From contig NZ_CAIJDE010000058.1 in the NCBI RefSeq assembly GCF_903819335.1, positions 1 to 64,000 of the forward strand: a DNA stretch of 64,000 nucleotides. Direction: 5' to 3'. Numbering within the stretch: the first letter of the stretch is position 1; the number at the start of each line of letters is the position of its first letter. The translations under genes were made by a program, and so were the position numbers. Below the pieces are notes generated by a model that saw only the letters and a list, made by a program, of their open reading frames with translations, did not search any database and had not been told where the DNA came from. Below, piece after piece: positions 32,027 to 41,275 of this stretch. This DNA is from Flavobacterium panici (lineage in GTDB: Bacteria; Bacteroidota; Bacteroidia; Flavobacteriales; Flavobacteriaceae).

Positions 32027-34117
32027 ATGAGTTCTTTCAAAAAATTATCTCCATTTTATAATCTGGCAATTTTCTATTTTTCTATAAGTTTTATCTTGAG
32101 AATTGTTTTGATTTTTCATCCAATAACGCAAAGTTCTTTTAAGTTTTTAGAAAGCTTGAAAATTTTTGGTTTAGGATTACTTTCAGATTTTTTTGTTTTC
32201 GTGATTGCCTCGGTTTTTCTTTGGCTGTATCTCATTTTTCTTTCAGAATCTAAATATAGAAAGCCGTATGGGTATGTTATTTTAGGTTTTTTGAGTTTAT
32301 TACTTTTATATACGGCTTCGGGAAAAAGCATTTTTGACGAATACGGAGGTGCTTTGCCTAGAATTGTTTTGATCTTTATTGGATTAAAAACAATTTTATT
32401 TACACTTTTTCTTTTACTGCCAAAATACAGAACGAAGCTAAGATTTTGGCTTTATTCGTTTGTCGTTTTTCTATATGTTTTACTAATCCTGCAAAACGGA
32501 TTAAGTGAATATTTCTTTTGGAATGAATTTGGGGTAAAATACAATTTCATTGCGGTTAATTATCTCATTTACACTAATGAAGTTATTGGAAATATTATGC
32601 AGTCTTATCCTGTAATTCCTTTATTTTCGGCTTTATTTCTGGTTAGCGGGATTGTTACTTATTTTATAGTAAAAAGGTCTAAGGATTATCTTAGCGAAAT
32701 TCCTTCTTTTACTGAAAAAGTAAAAATCTCTGGAATTTACTGGGTTTTATTTTTCATTTCGCTTGCTGCGATTCCAACTTTGGCGAAGACCGAAAATTCT
32801 AAAAATGTATTTGTAAACGAATTGCAGTCTAATGGATTGTATAAGTTTTATCTGGCTTTTGAAAACAACAAATTAGATTACTTCAAATTTTACAAAACAC
32901 TGCCTAATCAGGAAGCTTTTACTATTTTGAAGAAACAATTTCCGAATATTTCCGGAGAAAATACAATTCAAAAAATATCCAGCGATTCTCTCGAAAGTCA
33001 TAAAAATGTGGTTTTAATTACGATTGAAAGTTTAAGTGCCGATTTTATGAAAACCTATGGAAATCAAGAAAATATAACGCCGTTTCTAGACAGTTTATCT
33101 CAAAAAAGCCTGCAGTTTACGAATTTATATGCTGCCGGAAACCGAACTGTACGCGGACTTGAGGCTGTTACTTTATGTCTGCCACCAACTGCCGGAGAAA
33201 GTGTTGTAAAACGTGAAGACAATAAGAACAAATTTTCTACCGGTTCTGTATTTAAACAGAAAGGATATAACGTGAAATTTATGTACGGCGGAGATGCTTT
33301 TTTTGATAATATGCAGGATTTCTATTCTGGGAACGGTTATCAAATTGTCGATAAATCTAGCTTTTCTCCAGAAGAAATCACATTTTCAAATGTTTGGGGC
33401 GTTTGTGATGAGGATATGTACAACAAGGCTATTAAAGTGATGAATGCTGAAGCTGGAGAAAATAAGCCTTTCTTTAATCATATTATGACGGTGAGTAATC
33501 ACAGGCCTTTTACTTATCCAAACAATAAAATTGATATTCCGGGCGATATTAAATCTCGTGACGGCGGTGTAAAATATACTGATTATGCGCTTAAAAAATT
33601 CTTTGATATGGCTCGAAAACAGCCGTGGTTCAACAATACTGTTTTTGTAATTGTTGCTGATCATTGTGCTTCGAGTGCGGGAAAAACAGAGCTTCCGCTT
33701 GATAAATACAGAATTCCGGCTTTTATTTATACGCCGAATGAAAAACCTGAAAAATGCAATAAATTAATGTCACAAATTGATCTTATGCCTACGCTTTTCG
33801 GTTTATTGCATTTTGATTACGACAGTAAATTTTTCGGACAGGATGTTTTAAAACCTTCGTATAAACCAAGGGCTTTTATTGCTACTTATCAGGATTTGGG
33901 TTTAATAAAGGATAATGTTTTAACTATTTTATCGCCTAAACAAGAGGTAAAACAATTTGCTTTAAAATTAGATCCAAAAGATAGTGTTTCATCTGATTTT
34001 CAGGTTGAGTACGATGAAATGCCATTGAAAAAGCACAATGTAGATTTGGTTAATGAAACTATTTCTTATTATCAATCTGCTTCGTTTTTGTTGAAGGAGA
34101 AGAAATATCAGAAGTAA
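32027..34117 (+). CDS. LtaS-like membrane-anchored sulfatase / phosphoglycerol transferase family protein
   Basis: A 696-residue protein with five or so transmembrane helices in the first 250 residues and a periplasmic alkaline-phosphatase/sulfatase-fold domain (about 330-640). The metal and nucleophile region reads VVLITIESLSADF, then GNRTVRGLEA, with a Thr in the place of the LtaS catalytic Thr. Later metal sites are in YGGDAFFDN and FVIVADHCASS. Family enzymes transfer phosphoglycerol or phosphoethanolamine to envelope glycans or lipids. In a Gram-negative bacterium the acceptor is probably LPS or another glycolipid, not lipoteichoic acid. It is divergent from the two-component operon. Confidence 0.88.
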   Translation: MSSFKKLSPFYNLAIFYFSISFILRIVLIFHPITQSSFKFLESLKIFGLGLLSDFFVFVIASVFLWLYLIFLSESKYRKPYGYVILGFLSLLLLYTASGKSIFDEYGGALPRIVLIFIGLKTILFTLFLLLPKYRTKLRFWLYSFVVFLYVLLILQNGLSEYFFWNEFGVKYNFIAVNYLIYTNEVIGNIMQSYPVIPLFSALFLVSGIVTYFIVKRSKDYLSEIPSFTEKVKISGIYWVLFFISLAAIPTLAKTENSKNVFVNELQSNGLYKFYLAFENNKLDYFKFYKTLPNQEAFTILKKQFPNISGENTIQKISSDSLESHKNVVLITIESLSADFMKTYGNQENITPFLDSLSQKSLQFTNLYAAGNRTVRGLEAVTLCLPPTAGESVVKREDNKNKFSTGSVFKQKGYNVKFMYGGDAFFDNMQDFYSGNGYQIVDKSSFSPEEITFSNVWGVCDEDMYNKAIKVMNAEAGENKPFFNHIMTVSNHRPFTYPNNKIDIPGDIKSRDGGVKYTDYALKKFFDMARKQPWFNNTVFVIVADHCASSAGKTELPLDKYRIPAFIYTPNEKPEKCNKLMSQIDLMPTLFGLLHFDYDSKFFGQDVLKPSYKPRAFIATYQDLGLIKDNVLTILSPKQEVKQFALKLDPKDSVSSDFQVEYDEMPLKKHNVDLVNETISYYQSASFLLKEKKYQK

Positions 34118-34216
34118 AAATTTCAATTCTGAAATTCCAAATTCCAAATGTGGTTGATGGCACGCAGATTTGGCAGATTTAAACAGATTTTTTTATATCC
34201 GTTCTTGATATACTGG

Positions 34217-34433
34217 ACGTAGACGCTGCTGTGCGTCTCTACATAATCGTTGTGTGTAAAATATATTGATATGAATTGATTGACATGAATTGATTGACAT
34301 GAATTGATTGACATGGATTGATTGACATGGATTGATTGACATGAATTGATTGACATGAATTGATTCACATGAATTGATTCACATGAATTGATTCACATGA
34401 ACTAATCGTAGAGACGCACTGCAGTGCGTCTAC
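34217..34433. repeat. 14-bp tandem array framed by inverted repeats
   Basis: Nine full 14-bp units based on ATGAATTGATTGAC run from 34271 to 34396, plus a partial tenth. The units drift in blocks: ATGG in units 4-5 and TTCAC in units 7-9. On each side is an inverted copy of a palindromic word, GTAGAGACGCAC-type, at 34217-34242 and 34408-34433. The 82-aa minus-strand frame here is an artefact of the repeat. AATTCCAAATTCC words flank the whole element (34122-34150 and 34447-34495). Confidence 0.9.
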
Positions 34434-34489
34434 GCAATCTAAATCGACAATTTAAATCAAAATTTGAAATTCCAATTTTTGAAATTCCA

Positions 34490-34533
34490 ACTAAAAACAA
34501 AAAGCCTCAAATTCTAAATGAATTTGAGGCTTT
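34490..34533 (-). terminator. terminator of the S1/P1 nuclease gene
   Basis: Perfect 14-bp arms AAAGCCTCAAATTC and GAATTTGAGGCTTT enclose 5 nt and run on the minus strand into a T-rich tail, 31 bp beyond the stop. Confidence 0.88.
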
Positions 34534-34563
34534 AACTTGAAACTTTAAACCTGAAACAAAAAT

Positions 34564-35562
34564 TCAATCATTCTGATTTTTCAATCCGAATAAATCTCCT
34601 TTTTTAAACAATAATAAATCGTCTTTTAAAGCTTGATTGTTTCTTTGTGTTACTGCTGGTGAATCTAAATCGCTTAGGTCTGGTTTTCCAGCATTCACCC
34701 ACGCTGTATACCAAAAACTTGCAGTTGCAGTAATGGCTTTTTTCATTTGGTTTTCAACCATTCCGTTTAACTGATCGTTTAATTTCTTTGCATATTCATC
34801 AGAGAAAATTGGAGTATTGTATTTACTTTTCAATACTTTTCCGTCAGCATCCATTTTAAAAACCTGATTCTCCGGCGTTGAAATTCTTAATTTTTTATCG
34901 ATATCTAATAATGGCTGCGCTAAACTGTGGGTATCGTTGATCATATCCCAGATTGCTTTGTGAACATCTGTGTAATATTCTGCCTGAGGAACATTTAGTT
35001 TGTAATTTTTAGCAAATAATTCAGGAAGTCTGCTTTCCCAAAGAGAATGAATTCCTTTTTGGTCGCTCAATTGTCCGTCATGGTTTGCAGAAATATGTAA
35101 CGGCATGTGCGCATCACCTATATAATGACCTAAATCTGCAGCAAGAAATAAAATTTCTGCTCTGTTTTTATCTTTAAAAGCTTTAGTTAATTTTGCCATC
35201 ATATCTTCAATATACCAAGGTAAAATTCCGTTATCATTCAGGAATTTAGCATCGTATTTTTTCTTTGCGGCTTCCATTGACTGCGGAATACTGTCAGCAG
35301 AACCAAAGTTTTCCATGTCGAAATAATGTCTTGGATTTTCGTCTTTATAATTTAAAGCATATTTACGAATATCCGGGACCGATGCTTCCTGCGTAATAAA
35401 ATCAATGTGGTTGTAAAAGAAAACCTGAAGTTGTTGTGGTAAAGCCATTACAGCTGCTTTATTAATTCTCTCATGGCCTACAATTCCCCATGATAAAGTA
35501 AAAAAACCAATAATTAATGCGAATAATGCGATTAACTTTGGCCTCATTTTGAAGTTTTTCAT
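34564..35562 (-). CDS. secreted S1/P1-type zinc nuclease (phospholipase C superfamily)
   Basis: A 332-residue exported protein. After the signal peptide, the mature N-terminus begins WGIVGHERIN, the Trp/His zinc ligands of this superfamily. Further ligands lie in FLAADLGHYIGDAHMPLH, matching the HxxxDxHxPLH pattern of S1/P1 nucleases. It probably degrades single-stranded nucleic acid or nucleotide phosphates outside the cytoplasm; a phospholipase C activity cannot be excluded. The frame opens at 35586, but the promoter box overlaps that ATG. The start at 35562 (MKNFKMRPKLIAL) is therefore preferred. Confidence 0.85.
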   Translation of the reverse strand: MKNFKMRPKLIALFALIIGFFTLSWGIVGHERINKAAVMALPQQLQVFFYNHIDFITQEASVPDIRKYALNYKDENPRHYFDMENFGSADSIPQSMEAAKKKYDAKFLNDNGILPWYIEDMMAKLTKAFKDKNRAEILFLAADLGHYIGDAHMPLHISANHDGQLSDQKGIHSLWESRLPELFAKNYKLNVPQAEYYTDVHKAIWDMINDTHSLAQPLLDIDKKLRISTPENQVFKMDADGKVLKSKYNTPIFSDEYAKKLNDQLNGMVENQMKKAITATASFWYTAWVNAGKPDLSDLDSPAVTQRNNQALKDDLLLFKKGDLFGLKNQND

Positions 35563-35583
35563 TTTGTTTTTGTATTTGGAAGG

Positions 35584-35591
35584 CAAAGTTA
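35584..35591 (-). promoter_or_regulatory. -7 box of the S1/P1 nuclease gene
   Basis: TAACTTTG on the minus strand fits TAnnTTTG. It overlaps the most upstream ATG of the frame (35586) and so argues for the start at 35562. Confidence 0.55.
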
Positions 35592-35702
35592 CCGTATTTA
35601 AAGATAATTTAAAAGATTACCCTTGAAGAATATGTTAATTTAACTTTTATAAGTTTTTGAACCATATAAGTGATATAAGTTCATGTTAAAGATTTTTATT
35701 TG

Positions 35703-35710
35703 TAAGTTTG
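35703..35710 (+). promoter_or_regulatory. candidate -7 box of the 36-kb secreted protein
   Basis: TAAGTTTG fits TAnnTTTG, 24 nt before the ATG at 35734. It supports that start over the upstream ATG at 35683. Confidence 0.45.
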
Positions 35711-35733
35711 TTAGTGACTTTAGTTTTATAAAT

Positions 35734-36684
35734 ATGCGCCATATACATTTATTTTTTTTACTTCTTATTAGTTCTGTTTGTTTCGCTCAAGAAGCTGATA
35801 TAGAGCTAAAAAATGTTAACGATACTATTCTTAATCCTAAGCGGGTTCTCAAAATGCAAGACCCAATTGACGGGGTAAAAACAATGCAAAAGCTGTTTCC
35901 AGGAAAGTTGTACAAGCTTTCTGATCACAATACTTTTATAAGCTGGAAATGTAAAACTTGCAAACCTTTACCTTTTACTGATGTAAATGGCGTTGAAGGT
36001 GATCAATTATTTCCATACAGCGAAGGCGTTGCCACCAGACTTCTTGCTAATATTGATTATTCTAATTCTAAAGGAAACCAATTCAAAATCTTGGCTTTTA
36101 ATCATTCTTATTATGATGCTGACGGTTTACAAACCGGACGTTTTTCTGGCGGTTTATTAGGTTTGGCAAAATTTGCCAAAAATGGTAATGCTTGGGAAAT
36201 GCGATCTTTTCAACCTGCAGTTGCTGCTTTTGGTGCTTTTTCACAATCTCCAAAACCTAAACTTTTGCAAATTGGTGAAGATCAATATGCATTTACATTA
36301 TTGCACGTAAATGGTGGTGCAGGCGGTCCTTTTGAAGGTTATCTTTATATTGTTGCTGGTTTTGATGGTAAATATCAGCCAATATTGGAAGCTAACAATT
36401 ATCAGTTAACCAATGTTTCCAGTATAACATGGTCTGGTTCTTATAGTGTTGTAGATGATGGGGCTAAAAAACATTTTAGAGATATCATTATTAAAACCAG
36501 CGGATCATTTAGTAAAGCGGCAAAAGCTGATGATGAGTTTGAAGTTACACCTCCGGATGAAATCGCTGCAATGGCAAAAACTAAAAAATCATTTAATTTT
36601 GAGATCGAAAGACGTTTTTCTTTTAAGGGAAAATCATATAAATTGATTGGTAATCCTGTTGTAAAGTTTTCTAATGTAAAATGA
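35734..36684 (+). CDS. uncharacterised secreted protein, 316 aa
   Basis: No family was recognised. With the start at 35734 the protein begins MRHIHLFFLLLISSVCFAQ, a clean signal peptide. The upstream ATG at 35683 would add 17 residues that spoil it. The mature part is mixed alpha/beta. A CKTCKP pair of cysteines is near residue 88. There are beta-rich repeats about RFSGGLLGLAKFAKNGNAWEMRSFQ, and a glycine-rich HVNGGAGGPFEGYLYIV. It may be periplasmic or outer-membrane associated. It is divergent from the nuclease gene and convergent with yeiH. Confidence 0.75.
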   Translation: MRHIHLFFLLLISSVCFAQEADIELKNVNDTILNPKRVLKMQDPIDGVKTMQKLFPGKLYKLSDHNTFISWKCKTCKPLPFTDVNGVEGDQLFPYSEGVATRLLANIDYSNSKGNQFKILAFNHSYYDADGLQTGRFSGGLLGLAKFAKNGNAWEMRSFQPAVAAFGAFSQSPKPKLLQIGEDQYAFTLLHVNGGAGGPFEGYLYIVAGFDGKYQPILEANNYQLTNVSSITWSGSYSVVDDGAKKHFRDIIIKTSGSFSKAAKADDEFEVTPPDEIAAMAKTKKSFNFEIERRFSFKGKSYKLIGNPVVKFSNVK

Positions 36685-36788
36685 TAATCTAACATTTTAA
36701 CCACTAAGACATTAAGTTTATTAAGCTGTTGTCTTTAATTTTTTGTCAAGTTTCATTAAGCAATTCTTTATTGTTTTTGATCTTAATT

Positions 36789-37754
36789 TTAATTTAGAAA
36801 AACAATTGATACTAAACTTAAGCCTGCAATAAATATCCAAAGAAAAACTCCCTGAAGCAAAGGCTTTACTCCTACTGATTTTAAAGTGTTTACATTTAAA
36901 GTTGCTCCAATTAAAAACAGCGTAATGGTTAAACCAATTTTAGCCAGATTTACAATATGCGGTGCAATAATCGATACTTGCGGAACGTAAGAGTTGATAA
37001 GCATTGCCAAAACGAATAAACCAATAAAATAAGGAATCTTTATTTTTGAGTTTTTATTTTTGAAAATAACGGCTGTTAAAAGTGAAATTGGAATAATCCA
37101 TAAAGCTCTGGCCAGTTTTACGGTTGTTGCGATTTGCAAGGCTTCTGCCCCATATTTATTGGCCGCGCCCACTACAGAACTTGTATCGTGAATGGCAATG
37201 GCACACCATAATCCGAAATCTTTTTGAGACAAATCAAGCTGATGTCCAATAAATGGAAAAGCAAACAACGCAATTGAATTTAGTATAAATATTACGCCTA
37301 AAGCAATTGAAGTCTGATTTTCATTTGATTTTATTACAGGAGATATTGCTGCGATGGCACTTCCTCCGCAAATTGCTGTTCCGCATGAAATTAAATGTGA
37401 TGTTTTTTTCTCGGTTTTAAGCCATTTTCCTAATAGGAAACCAAATATTAAGGTGCTGAAAATTGAAAATATAGTCAATACAAATCCTTCTTTTCCTGCT
37501 GAAAATGCGCTTGATGCGTTCATTCCGAAGCCTAAACCTACTACTGAAAACTGCAATAAAAAAGTTATGGCTTTGCTGTTGAATTCTACAAATGGATTTC
37601 CGAACACATTCACTATGATAACGCCAAGTAATAAAGCAACTGGCGGGGAAATTATCGAAAATAAACATAACAAGATTACAAGAGCAAAAATTAACTGCTG
37701 CAAAAAATGATTTATTTCAAATAAATGTGATGCGGAATGTTGTTTCGTTTTCAA
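36789..37754 (-). CDS. YeiH-family putative sulfate exporter
   Basis: A 321-residue membrane protein with about ten transmembrane helices, UPF0324/YeiH family. Typical segments are FSVVGLGFGMNASSAF, LISCGTAICGGSAIAAISPVI, WCAIAIHDTSSVVGAA and LIGATLNVNTLK. The frame opens at a TTG codon (37752-37754) with no in-frame ATG nearby, so TTG is probably the start. It lies 74 bp after a LysR gene on the same strand, as in the E. coli yeiE-yeiH arrangement. Sulfate or sulfite export is the family prediction, not shown here. Confidence 0.88.
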   Translation of the reverse strand: MKTKQHSASHLFEINHFLQQLIFALVILLCLFSIISPPVALLLGVIIVNVFGNPFVEFNSKAITFLLQFSVVGLGFGMNASSAFSAGKEGFVLTIFSIFSTLIFGFLLGKWLKTEKKTSHLISCGTAICGGSAIAAISPVIKSNENQTSIALGVIFILNSIALFAFPFIGHQLDLSQKDFGLWCAIAIHDTSSVVGAANKYGAEALQIATTVKLARALWIIPISLLTAVIFKNKNSKIKIPYFIGLFVLAMLINSYVPQVSIIAPHIVNLAKIGLTITLFLIGATLNVNTLKSVGVKPLLQGVFLWIFIAGLSLVSIVFLN

Positions 37755-37828
37755 AATAGAGTAATTGATATTTACTCTGCAAAGTTCCGTCGATTAAATG
37801 GAAATCGCCAATCGTAAAATACAATCGG

Positions 37829-38725
37829 CTATAACTTCAAGTTATAATGATTAGCAATATTTTGAATAAACAACTCTGATAAAGGATCAGATTTTCCTAA
37901 TAAGGTTATAATATAAAAATGTCTTTCGATTGCTAATTTCTCGATATCTAAGACAATTAATTCTTTGTTTTTCAATTCTTTGCTTACTGCATGAATAGAC
38001 ATAAAAGCAAAACAATCTGAGTTTAATAAATATGATTTTATGCTTTCTGTACTTCCTAACTGCATTTCGATTTGCAGGTCAGAGAATTTTAAACCAACGT
38101 TTTTTAGGGCAAATTCTATAACTTCAAGTGTTCCTGATCCGCGTTCGCGGGTTATAAATTTCATTGATTTTAAATCGTTTACTGAAATTTCATTTTGTTT
38201 TACAAATGGATTATTGCTGTTGCAGACTAAAACCAGTTCGTCTTTTAAAAACGGAATGTATTTTATGGATTGATTTTTTGATTGTCCTTCGACAATTCCA
38301 ATTTCGATTTCTTTATTGATTAAAGCGTTTTCGATTTGTTCTGTATTTCCGTTTAACAAATTGACTTTTATGTCTTTTTGTTTTTGGTGGAAATGGGCCA
38401 AAACTGGAGAAATAATATATTGCGAAATTGTGGTACTTGCACCTAATCGCAGTAAACCTTGGCGTTCGCTGATAAAGGAACTCATTTCAAAATCGATTTC
38501 ACGGTAAATTTCGAAGATTTCTTTGGTGTGTTTTAGAAGAATTTCTCCGGCTGGAGTTAAAGCGATTTTAGAACCGTTTCGTTCGAATAATTTGGTTTTG
38601 TAGGTTTCTTCGAGTTCCTGAATGTGTTTCGAAACTGCCGGCTGTGTAATATACAATTCGGTTGCCGCTTTAGTAAAATTAAGGCGGAGCGCAACGGTGT
38701 AGAAAACTTTTAGCCTGAAATCCAT
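37829..38725 (-). CDS. LysR-family transcriptional regulator (YeiE/CysB-like)
   Basis: A 298-residue protein. The N-terminal winged helix-turn-helix (1-60) reads FYTVALRLNFTKAATELYITQPAVSKHIQELE. The C-terminal effector domain (about 90-295) is of the LysR substrate-binding type. It lies immediately upstream of yeiH on the same strand, so it probably controls the exporter gene and may be co-transcribed with it. The ligand is unknown; sulfite or sulfate is a guess from the neighbour. Confidence 0.92.
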   Translation of the reverse strand: MDFRLKVFYTVALRLNFTKAATELYITQPAVSKHIQELEETYKTKLFERNGSKIALTPAGEILLKHTKEIFEIYREIDFEMSSFISERQGLLRLGASTTISQYIISPVLAHFHQKQKDIKVNLLNGNTEQIENALINKEIEIGIVEGQSKNQSIKYIPFLKDELVLVCNSNNPFVKQNEISVNDLKSMKFITRERGSGTLEVIEFALKNVGLKFSDLQIEMQLGSTESIKSYLLNSDCFAFMSIHAVSKELKNKELIVLDIEKLAIERHFYIITLLGKSDPLSELFIQNIANHYNLKL

Positions 38726-38784
38726 ATTGTTATTTAATGTGAAACACTAATTTCACGAATTTACACGAAATTAAATTTAGTATA

Positions 38785-39098
38785 GTTCCTACGGGACAAA
38801 TTTATTTAATTGATCATATTTTTTCTACCGATATCAAACTCCTAATGGAGTTTACTAATATATTCTCAAAATTTTAACCTAATAATTCTATAGTCCCTAC
38901 GGGACAAATATTTTGGTTTGATTATATTTTTTTCTACCGACCTGAAACTCCTAACGGAGTTTTTTTTATAATGTTGATCTTTTTGATAAAATTTTATTTA
39001 ACAAAAAAACAGCAAAAAAATTAACGAAGTAAATCTCGTAGAGATTAAATATCGGTAGAAAAACAATTGTTTTAAATTCAATTTTGTCCCGTAGGGAC
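38785..39098. repeat. three copies of a two-hairpin intergenic repeat
   Basis: Each unit has a hairpin GTCCC-TAC-GGGAC, a 38-39 nt spacer containing CTACCGA, and a second hairpin. Copy 1 is 38785-38853, copy 2 is 38893-38962, and copy 3 is inverted at 39032-39098. The second stem is AAACTCC/GGAGTTT in copies 1-2 but AATCTC/GAGATT in copy 3, so both arms changed together. The 396-bp LysR-VWA spacer contains no gene. Confidence 0.88.
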
Positions 39099-39121
39099 TT
39101 CACATAATAATATATATAAAA

Positions 39122-41149
39122 CTACAACAACCCATTATACTTCCTAACAAACCATTCCGTCGTTAATAAAGCAGCAATCAAAATCAATAACCAAACCCAA
39201 TCAATTATTGGAGTTTTGGTGGAAATATTTTTCTCGATTGATTTGTATTCTTTGTTTTCTAAAAGTGTATTGATTAAATCTTGTGCTTGATTTTCGAAGA
39301 AAGCTTTTCCGTTGGTTTGTAATGCTAATTGTTTCAGTTTTAAAACATCAGGATTTACAAATTGTTTTTCGATATCAAAATCTAAGATTTCAAAATGACT
39401 TGAATACGATGTATTTGAGTTTAATTCTTTTACGGTGAAATTATATTTTCCGGCTGTTAATCCTTCTAAGTTTACAGAGAATGAATTATTTCCTTTTAAT
39501 AAATCGTAGTTTTTAGCTTGTTTGGTTTCGGCATTTGTAACAGTGATTGTTAGTCTTGCTTTTTCGTCAAACTCATAATTTTTATTGAAGTATTGCGCGT
39601 TGATTACAATTTCTTCTCCTGAATTATAAAAACTTTCGTGTGTTACTACCAATGATTTTTTTGAAGTTGATGTTGACAAAAACTGAATTATCTTATCTAC
39701 AAAAACATCGTACTTTTCAAATGACTGATTGTCGATATGACTTTGTAAACGCCATTTCCAGCTGTTTTCTCCTAAAAGAAAAGCAGTTCGTTTTCCTTGA
39801 TTTTCGGCGAAAGCCAATAAAGGCGCATTGGTAGAAACGTTTCTAATTTTTGAAGAAAGTAAAACGGATACATTTCCGTTTGTTGAAATTGTTCCGAATG
39901 CGTTTTGCAATGGCGGGAAGTTTTCAAAACCAATATTATCGATTGCAAATAAATTAAACTGCGATTGAAATTCTGATAAATAATCTTCAACCTGTCCACT
40001 CATTTTGAAGATTAAATTGTTTTGCTGCTGATTTAGAAAATTAAAATCGGTGTTGTTTCCGGTTATGATAAAGGTATTTCTTCCGGCTGCTTTATTGTTG
40101 TCAAAAATTTGTTTGAAAGCGTAAGTCGGTTGATATAAAACCAAAACCGAAGCTTCTTGTAACAGATTAATATCATTTGGTTTAACCAAGATTACTTTAC
40201 GCTGTGCATTAACTTCTATAGATCGTTTTAAAGCAGCAATATCCGGGTGATTTATTGCTGAAACTATTGCAATTGTTGATTTTTGATCGATGATTTCGAC
40301 GGCAAAATTCTTGATATTATTATAGCTGTTTTTCTCTTTTGCGTTTGATGAAATGTTCGCTCTAAAAATCTGTAATCCGACTTTATCTGCTGGTAAAAGC
40401 AAATTTAAAGTGGCTGTTTTTTTAGATGGCGAAAAAGAAACTTTCTCTTTTGCTACAACTGAATTTCCCTGCAAAATTGTAAAACCTGCAGTTGTGGTTT
40501 TGTCTCCGGCATATTGCAGGAATACTTCAACGGGAAATTTATTTTTGTGGAATGCGTATTTGTTTACGTTAAGCTGATTTATTTTTAAATCAAAAAACGT
40601 GGTTGTATCTCCTACAACCAAAGGATAAACTTTATTGGCAGGATCGAATCTATAAACGTAGTCGTTTCCTGTAGTTTGATTTCCGTCGGTAATAATAACG
40701 GTTGGGAAAGTCAGATTTTTGTTGATGCTTTTTAAATTCCTGGCAACTTCATCTAAATTGGTTTGTTTTCCTTTGAAATCAAATTTGTCTGAAGTTTTAA
40801 ATTCGTCGTCAAATTGATACGACTGAATTTCGAATTTTTCTTTTAAAGCTGGATTTGAAATTAGCTTTTGATATAATTCGACTGCTTTTTTATCTGATTT
40901 TAAAGCTGTTATTGAACTTGAATTATCAACAGCAATTGCTAAAGGTGTTTTAGTTATTTCGAGCGAACTTTTAGAAATTATCGGGTTTATCAATAAAACC
41001 AATAATCCAAAAATGGCCAGAAAACGTAAAAAAGCCAAAAACCAAATCAGATTTGATTTGTTTTTGGCTTTATAAAAGTATTGAAAGTACGACAAACCAC
41101 CCGCTATTACTAAAGAAAGTAATAATAATAAAATCGTGTTTGTAGTCAT
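39122..41149 (-). CDS. VWA-domain membrane protein (BatA/B-like)
   Basis: A 675-residue protein with two N-terminal transmembrane segments (about 5-25 and 38-60) and one C-terminal segment (about 650-668). A von Willebrand A-like domain follows the second helix: LAIAVDNSSSI gives the DxSxS metal-site motif and FPTVIITDGNQT the later Asp. The central part is beta-rich and extracytoplasmic. Such proteins resemble the aerotolerance (Bat) and large VWA/glutamine-amidotransferase-like membrane proteins of Bacteroidota. The role is unknown. It stands alone between a repeat island and fabG. Confidence 0.82.
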   Translation of the reverse strand: MTTNTILLLLLSLVIAGGLSYFQYFYKAKNKSNLIWFLAFLRFLAIFGLLVLLINPIISKSSLEITKTPLAIAVDNSSSITALKSDKKAVELYQKLISNPALKEKFEIQSYQFDDEFKTSDKFDFKGKQTNLDEVARNLKSINKNLTFPTVIITDGNQTTGNDYVYRFDPANKVYPLVVGDTTTFFDLKINQLNVNKYAFHKNKFPVEVFLQYAGDKTTTAGFTILQGNSVVAKEKVSFSPSKKTATLNLLLPADKVGLQIFRANISSNAKEKNSYNNIKNFAVEIIDQKSTIAIVSAINHPDIAALKRSIEVNAQRKVILVKPNDINLLQEASVLVLYQPTYAFKQIFDNNKAAGRNTFIITGNNTDFNFLNQQQNNLIFKMSGQVEDYLSEFQSQFNLFAIDNIGFENFPPLQNAFGTISTNGNVSVLLSSKIRNVSTNAPLLAFAENQGKRTAFLLGENSWKWRLQSHIDNQSFEKYDVFVDKIIQFLSTSTSKKSLVVTHESFYNSGEEIVINAQYFNKNYEFDEKARLTITVTNAETKQAKNYDLLKGNNSFSVNLEGLTAGKYNFTVKELNSNTSYSSHFEILDFDIEKQFVNPDVLKLKQLALQTNGKAFFENQAQDLINTLLENKEYKSIEKNISTKTPIIDWVWLLILIAALLTTEWFVRKYNGLL

Positions 41150-41159
41150 ATTTATTTAG

Positions 41160-41275
41160 TATTCAGTAATCAGTTTTTAGTGATCAGCATTAGAAATCGA
41201 ATTATAACAAATGTGTTCTCTTTATTATTATCAGACTATATTTACTGAATACTTAAAACTGAACACTGCAAACTA
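41160..41275. repeat. CAGTTTTTAGT/ACTGAATAC inverted-word spacer
   Basis: Words ATTCAGTAATCAGTTTTTAG and their complements (TACTGAATACTTAAAACTGA) form a loose inverted repeat between fabG and the VWA gene. A related spacer is at 57611-57680. Confidence 0.5.

Noticed and set aside
34123..34368. Open frame of 81 codons on the minus strand
   Set aside because: It is the translation of the 14-bp tandem array, with repeating residues and no start context; an artefact of the repeat.
34271..34406. CRISPR array
   Set aside because: Units are contiguous 14-mers with no unique spacers and there are no cas genes.
38785..39098. Insertion sequence remnants
   Set aside because: No transposase frame or terminal direct repeats; the units are short two-hairpin elements.
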